Below, one piece after another: positions 19,010 through 21,480 of a stretch of DNA of 21,480 bases. The position numbers and the translations under genes are program-made. Source of the DNA: a virus. Numbering within the stretch: the first letter of the stretch is position 1; every line of letters begins with the position of its first letter. The DNA lies in IMG/VR virus record IMGVR_UViG_3300022707_000692, positions 1 to 21,480 of that record, one strand, 5' to 3'. Under the pieces are notes generated by a model that did not search any database, was not told the origin of the DNA, and saw nothing but the letters and a program-made list of their open reading frames with translations.

Positions 19010-19087
19010 GGTTACTCCTGACCCACTCCAGGAGTCAAGTCCAGATCTCTGGCACTCTAGCCCCCTTCGAAAGTCGGGGGTTTTTTC
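18986..19087 (+). ncRNA. Candidate plus-strand structured small RNA
   Basis: About 100 nt between a weak promoter and a strong terminator. Predicted stems: CTTGA (18989-18993) with TCAAG (19006-19010); ACTCCTG (19014-19020) with CAGGAGT (19029-19035), 8-nt loop; CCAG (19041-19044) with CTGG (19049-19052); then the terminator stem. No plus-strand ORF ends here. If transcribed it would be antisense to the minus-strand operon reading through this gap. The 5' end is a guess. Confidence 0.5.
19059..19086 (+). terminator. Intrinsic terminator on the plus strand
   Basis: AGCCCCC (19059-19065) pairs with GGGGG plus two T (19076-19082), 10-nt loop, followed by an uninterrupted run TTTTTT (19081-19086). 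The minus strand has no T-run after the stem, so it acts only on plus-strand RNA. It lies 14 bp past the end of the convergent 44-aa gene. Confidence 0.85.
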
Positions 19088-19100
19088 GTTCTGGATCATG

Positions 19101-19235
19101 CTAATAAACCGCCATCCAGAGGGCGATTCCAATAAAGGCAACGCCCCACAATGAACCCCTCAGCTTCTCGCCTTCCACGAATTCTGCAACTGAAAGGAAT
19201 AGGAAGACCGCCCCAACAAAGGAATAGATGTTCAT
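19101..19235 (-). CDS. 44-aa membrane protein with two predicted transmembrane segments
   Basis: ATG 19235 overlaps the previous stop (ATGA) and has AGAGGAGAATAGAG upstream. Reads MNIYSFVGAVFLFLSVAEFV, a short charged loop EGEKLRGS, then LWGVAFIGIALWMAVY. The helical-hairpin topology is holin-like in shape but it is far from the peptidase gene, so no role is assigned. Last gene before the hairpin region. Confidence 0.72.
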   Translation of the reverse strand: MNIYSFVGAVFLFLSVAEFVEGEKLRGSLWGVAFIGIALWMAVY

Positions 19236-19417
19236 TCTCTATTCTCCTCTACCAATTCAGGAGTAGCGATAAGCACGCAGCGTTGGTCTCTCGGAATCGA
19301 TGCCTCACACTCGTCAAGCAGGCCCTCTCCGATGCTCCCGTAAACAAATAGTAATGCCGTAGCTATAGCTCCGAATATCATTCCAATCAGGAAACTCAAA
19401 AATTGACCATCATTCAT
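19232..19417 (-). CDS. 61-aa membrane-anchored phage protein
   Basis: From ATG 19417 (GGGAGAAAGTG upstream; an in-frame ATG at 19435 is inside the previous gene). One transmembrane segment, FLSFLIGMIFGAIATALLFV (7-26), then ECEASIPRDQRCVLIATPEL. The C-E-x-x-x-P-R-x-Q-x-C-V-L-x-A-x-P-E tail recurs in small phage proteins of unknown function; its two Cys could form a disulfide if the tail is periplasmic. Confidence 0.72.
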   Translation of the reverse strand: MNDGQFLSFLIGMIFGAIATALLFVYGSIGEGLLDECEASIPRDQRCVLIATPELVEENRE

Positions 19418-19628
19418 CACTTTCTCCCACCGCAAGATTTTCTAGTATTCGGATGCGCTCGTCGCACCATGCATGTGCTTTCTTCATCCGTCTCTCGACA
19501 CTGGCATTGGTGCTAAAGATGCCCATAAACCACTCACTACCCACATCGGCACCGGTCGCGTTGTCCTTTACCTCGGCCCGTACCATGCCAGTTCCGGTTG
19601 AATATATAGTTTTAGTGTATTTTTTCAT
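19410..19628 (-). CDS. Hypothetical 72-aa protein
   Basis: MKKYTKTIYSTGTGMVRAEV, then SEWFMGIFSTNASVERRMKK and a helix AHAWCDERIRILENLA. The W-F-M-G-I-F-S-T-N-A-S-V-E-R motif is recognisable in other phage ORFs but uncharacterised. GGAGAACAAGAA precedes the ATG. Confidence 0.72.
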   Translation of the reverse strand: MKKYTKTIYSTGTGMVRAEVKDNATGADVGSEWFMGIFSTNASVERRMKKAHAWCDERIRILENLAVGESDE

Positions 19629-19656
19629 TTCTTGTTCTCCATAGGGGTTAATAGGG

Positions 19657-19848
19657 CTAGGATTTACGCTTTAGCTTGAGTGATAGGTGCTTAGATTTTC
19701 CATCCCATTCCAGCCTGTATATCCCGTGGGATATACCTGCGCCTCCAACGGCAACCGAGCCGTGCCAATTGTTGGCCACACTAATAGCCGTCTCCTCGTC
19801 TTTAGCGTTAACCATCAGCGTGACCTCTCGCTTTATCTCGTATTTCAT
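19657..19848 (-). CDS. Hypothetical 63-aa basic protein
   Basis: ATG 19848 overlaps the previous stop (TAATG). Reads MKYEIKREVTLMVNAKDEET, then AISVANNWHGSVAVGGAGIS and a basic end. The upstream extension to 19905 lies in another gene and is rejected. Function unknown. Confidence 0.68.
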   Translation of the reverse strand: MKYEIKREVTLMVNAKDEETAISVANNWHGSVAVGGAGISHGIYRLEWDGKSKHLSLKLKRKS

Positions 19849-20000
19849 TAGTACACCATCCCGGCAGCGATTCCTGTGCAGATGGTGGCTAAAAGCATAG
19901 TCCACACATCATAATCTTTGCAGCTAACGCTATCAGCAATGGTCACTACATAACCAGAAATGCCAATTGCCACCACTACCCCAAAAATAATTGCGTTCAT
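19848..20000 (-). CDS. 50-aa membrane protein with two predicted transmembrane segments
   Basis: ATG 20000 overlaps the previous stop (ATGA), and AAGAG precedes it. Reads MNAIIFGVVVAIGISGYVVT, loop IADSVSCKDYD, then VWTMLLATICTGIAAGMVY. Second tiny helical-hairpin protein of this block. It may alter the host membrane or act as a holin; nothing in the sequence decides. Confidence 0.72.
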   Translation of the reverse strand: MNAIIFGVVVAIGISGYVVTIADSVSCKDYDVWTMLLATICTGIAAGMVY

Positions 20001-20353
20001 TTCTCTTGCTCCTCAATCGGCAGCTCTACCCTGCGGGCTATGAAAAAATAATTACTGGACGCCGTTGCACTTTTCAGTGCTAAATCTTCGGTTATATACG
20101 GAAATAAATCTCCATTCTTCCTTGCATTCAACCAGAACACCACAGAGGGCTTAACCTCTATGAGATCGTTATGAGTTCCAACTCCATCATCAACGGAGTA
20201 AATACCATAGGATGTAAAGGTTTTGGTATACTCGCCACCAGCCGGCCCCTTTACAATGGCAACTACCGGATATAATTCCTGATTCATATCCACACACAGC
20301 ACCCTTACAGCCCTGCCGTCGCGTGTTTTGTATCCTTTATCCATTGAGATCAT
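19997..20353 (-). CDS. Hypothetical 118-aa phage protein
   Basis: MISMDKGYKTRDGRAVRVLC, then ELYPVVAIVKGPAGGEYTKT, a beta-rich core. The Y-x-T-R-D-G-R-x-V-R-V-L-C-x-D start followed by Y-P-V-V-A is common in early-region phage proteins of unknown role. AAAGGGG is upstream; a start three codons later is also possible. Confidence 0.72.
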   Translation of the reverse strand: MISMDKGYKTRDGRAVRVLCVDMNQELYPVVAIVKGPAGGEYTKTFTSYGIYSVDDGVGTHNDLIEVKPSVVFWLNARKNGDLFPYITEDLALKSATASSNYFFIARRVELPIEEQEK

Positions 20354-20529
20354 GTTGTTAGCCCCTTTCTGAATTTGTGAGTTACCGGCCGATCCTGTAC
20401 AGCCTCAACCGCTTTTTTGGCCTTTTCGTCCAACTCGGTACAAGCCGTGCATTTTGCAGGTTTTGACATGGAAGGCAGCCAGCTAAACATGCGTCCACAC
20501 TTGCATTTCTGGTATCTGGCTGAGGTCAT
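20350..20529 (-). CDS. 59-aa zinc-finger-like protein
   Basis: ATG 20529 with AAGGAGAAGG upstream and 3-nt overlaps (ATGA type) at both ends. Reads MTSARYQKCKCGRMFSWLPS, then KPAKCTACTELDEKAKKA. CKC and CTAC pairs would make a small zinc knuckle; the tail is a Lys-rich helix. Function unknown. Confidence 0.72.
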   Translation of the reverse strand: MTSARYQKCKCGRMFSWLPSMSKPAKCTACTELDEKAKKAVEAVQDRPVTHKFRKGLTT

Positions 20530-20822
20530 AGGCCTTCTCCTTCCTCGTATTCAATGCGGATGCAGGCTATTCGGTCTGAGCGTGTGTCGGCCTCTTTTTT
20601 TGTCTTGTATGGAGGGTCGAATCGACCGAAGTCATAGATATTAATCCACCGCTCCTGCTTCTCGGGCTTTACGCGCCACTCAAACCCCTCATTTTCAAAA
20701 CCTGCACTATCAATGCAAAAGGTTCTCCATCCTTCAAAATCCTCGCTACGGTATTGAATATCCTTCCCCTCTGCAAACGCCTGGATTACAGGCAGCAGGG
20801 CCTTGGCTTCTTTGCGGTTCAT
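20526..20822 (-). CDS. Hypothetical 98-aa phage protein
   Basis: MNRKEAKALLPVIQAFAEGK, later FEWRVKPEKQERWINIYDFG and KEADTRSDRIACIRIEYEEG. The LLPxIQAFAEGK start and K-x-E-A-D...RIACIRI end are a recurrent phage early-gene family with no known function. Overlaps the gene upstream by 4 nt. Confidence 0.75.
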   Translation of the reverse strand: MNRKEAKALLPVIQAFAEGKDIQYRSEDFEGWRTFCIDSAGFENEGFEWRVKPEKQERWINIYDFGRFDPPYKTKKEADTRSDRIACIRIEYEEGEGL

Positions 20823-21079
20823 TTGGATTCCTCCAGGGCTGCTAGTAGGGCGTCGGCGTGCTGAACACTACGCATGGATACAAATTCAACCCAATGAAGT
20901 GGAGTCCAGTCTTCCTTGTAGACTCCCAGTAATTCGGCCAGGCACTCAATTGAATATTCCTCCGGATTTGCCAGCATCCCCTGCATGGCGTGCATAGCGA
21001 AGGCTTCGCGCTTGGTGAGGCCCGCAGCGCATTGTTCAGGGCCGTCAAAACCTGTTGCTGGCAAATCTCCGTTTTTCAT
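20819..21079 (-). CDS. Hypothetical 86-aa phage protein
   Basis: From ATG 21079 (GGGAGTGATTGAA upstream). Reads MKNGDLPATGFDGPEQCAAG, then LTKREAFAMHAMQGMLANPE, a motif shared by many uncharacterised phage proteins, and a helical end HADALLAALEESK. An in-frame start at 21109 lies in the previous gene. Confidence 0.75.
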   Translation of the reverse strand: MKNGDLPATGFDGPEQCAAGLTKREAFAMHAMQGMLANPEEYSIECLAELLGVYKEDWTPLHWVEFVSMRSVQHADALLAALEESK

Positions 21080-21080
21080 T

Positions 21081-21281
21081 TCAATCACTCCCAAGTGAAT
21101 AAGAGGCAAAAACCTTAGAGCCCCTGTGTATTGGCGTAGTTATGATGTGGTGGCCAAGCCTTCTGAGCTGCTCAATTCTTGCGGCGAGCCGAAAACAGTT
21201 GAACAGCTTTAGGGCCTGCAATGGGTTAATGGTTCTGCCGTGTTTGAGGTGGGTTAGGATTCTTGAGTTTTGAGATGCCAC
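21081..21281 (-). CDS. Helix-turn-helix protein (HTH_39-like)
   Basis: 66 aa, GTG start at 21281. Reads VASQNSRILTHLKHGRTINP, then LQALKLFNCFRLAARIEQLR and RLGHHIITT. This S-x-I-L-x-x-L-K-x-G-x-x-I-x-P-x-x-A-L...F-R-L-A-A-R-I-x-x-L-R-x-x-G pattern is a small winged-helix family usual in phage early regions. Probably a DNA-binding regulator. Weak ribosome site (AAGGGGAAATAGC). Confidence 0.8.
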   Translation of the reverse strand: MASQNSRILTHLKHGRTINPLQALKLFNCFRLAARIEQLRRLGHHIITTPIHRGSKVFASYSLGSD

Positions 21282-21282
21282 G

Positions 21283-21480
21283 CTATTTCCCCTTCTTAAT
21301 CGGTATGGTATGAAATCTAGATGTGTCTAGAAATCCCTGTACAGATAATGTCTTTCCTTTACCGCGCCTAACATCACAGCTCTTGCATGTTGGCTCTACA
21401 TCAAACGGTTTGTTGTAATCTCTATGCTCCCAACAGTAGGCCGGTTTTCCGCAGTCAACACAGAAAAATAGCTTTGGGTC
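21283..21480 (-). CDS. Partial zinc-binding phage protein (cut by the window edge)
   Basis: 65 codons visible, no start. CVDC near the edge, AYCWEHRDYNKPFDVEPTCK, then SCDVRRGKGKTL and a basic end IPIKKGK. The C-V-D-C...Y-C-x-x-H-R-D-Y-x-K-P...P-x-C-x-x-C pattern is a treble-clef-like zinc site common in phage proteins near HNH or replication genes. The stop is 1 nt before the next gene's GTG. Confidence 0.72.
   Translation of the reverse strand, partial: DPKLFFCVDCGKPAYCWEHRDYNKPFDVEPTCKSCDVRRGKGKTLSVQGFLDTSRFHTIPIKKGK

Larger units (their letters stand above)
18639..19100. other. 462-bp region without a confident gene, rich in hairpins
   Basis: Hairpins or dyads on the plus strand: GGTGTAAG (18680-18687) with CTTACACC (18719-18726); GCTC-TCCG-GAGC (18730-18741); GCCGC-TAG-GCGGC (18751-18763); CGCCG (18904-18908) with CGGCG (18924-18928); then the cluster before the terminator at 19059-19086. 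A plus frame of 50 codons starts at ATG 18764 without a good ribosome site, and a minus frame (18779-19009) has one. This is the only large break in the minus-strand operon. Confidence 0.6.

Noticed and set aside
18779-19141. Full 120-codon minus ORF
   Set aside because: Its first part overlaps the better-supported 44-aa gene and the plus-strand terminator; only the part from TTG 19009 is kept as a weak candidate.
1-21480. CRISPR array, insertion sequence or integrase/attachment module
   Set aside because: No spaced direct repeats, no transposase or integrase frame and no terminal repeats were seen on either strand.

Overview
The window reads as a stretch of tailed double-stranded DNA phage (Caudoviricetes), probably infecting a Gram-negative host. 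A gene for a P22-like portal lies next to the gene for the terminase large subunit. A major capsid protein with a scaffold, NinB and NinG recombination proteins, an M23 peptidase and dozens of small phage ORFs support this. The Gram-negative guess rests on a lipobox protein, a Tat-type leader and gammaproteobacterial-phage-like small proteins. Host species and lifestyle cannot be fixed: I see no integrase, no tail genes and no complete tRNA. Almost every gene is on the minus strand, tightly packed with 1-11 nt stop/start overlaps, so transcription runs from high to low coordinates.

In transcription order: (a) 21.5-19.1 kb holds very small early-type genes, including several tiny membrane proteins and Cys-rich zinc-binding-like proteins. 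(b) 19.1-18.64 kb is the only long stretch without a confident gene; it is rich in hairpins and carries a plus-strand intrinsic terminator, so it may encode a plus-strand small RNA. (c) 18.6-14.2 kb is a regulation, recombination and replication block: two HNH endonucleases (one with an AP2-like domain), an XRE repressor-like protein, a protein with a 2OG-Fe(II) oxygenase-like motif set, a replication-protein-like fragment, NinB and NinG. (d) 13.8-10.2 kb is lysis and accessory: M23 endopeptidase, a zinc-ribbon protein, a small lipoprotein, a DUF1353-like protein and a Tat-leader protein. (e) 10.2-7.1 kb is packaging (TerS and TerL with small genes between). (f) 7.1-0.9 kb is the head: portal, a GroES-like co-chaperonin, scaffold, a structural gene split by an apparent one-base frameshift, and the major capsid protein followed by a terminator.

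The most striking signal is at the left end. Two perfect 110-bp inverted repeats (77-186 and 617-726) bracket a 430-bp segment. As written, the first gene after the capsid (start at 805, minus) runs through the right repeat into antisense sequence, while its apparent natural C-terminal half lies on the plus strand beyond the left repeat with no start codon. Flipping the 430-bp segment joins the halves in frame into a 134-aa protein and puts a second gene, overlapping it as TAATG, in the same direction. This is either a phase-variable invertible switch in a virion-surface-type locus or an orientation ambiguity left by assembly across a real inverted repeat. No invertase gene is visible here.

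Besides the larger genes I recovered a set of short coding regions with Shine-Dalgarno sites or coupled starts: 6973-7137, 9542-9661, 12572-12637, 15554-15715, 17190-17327, 19101-19235, 19848-20000, 20350-20529, and a partial one at the right edge.
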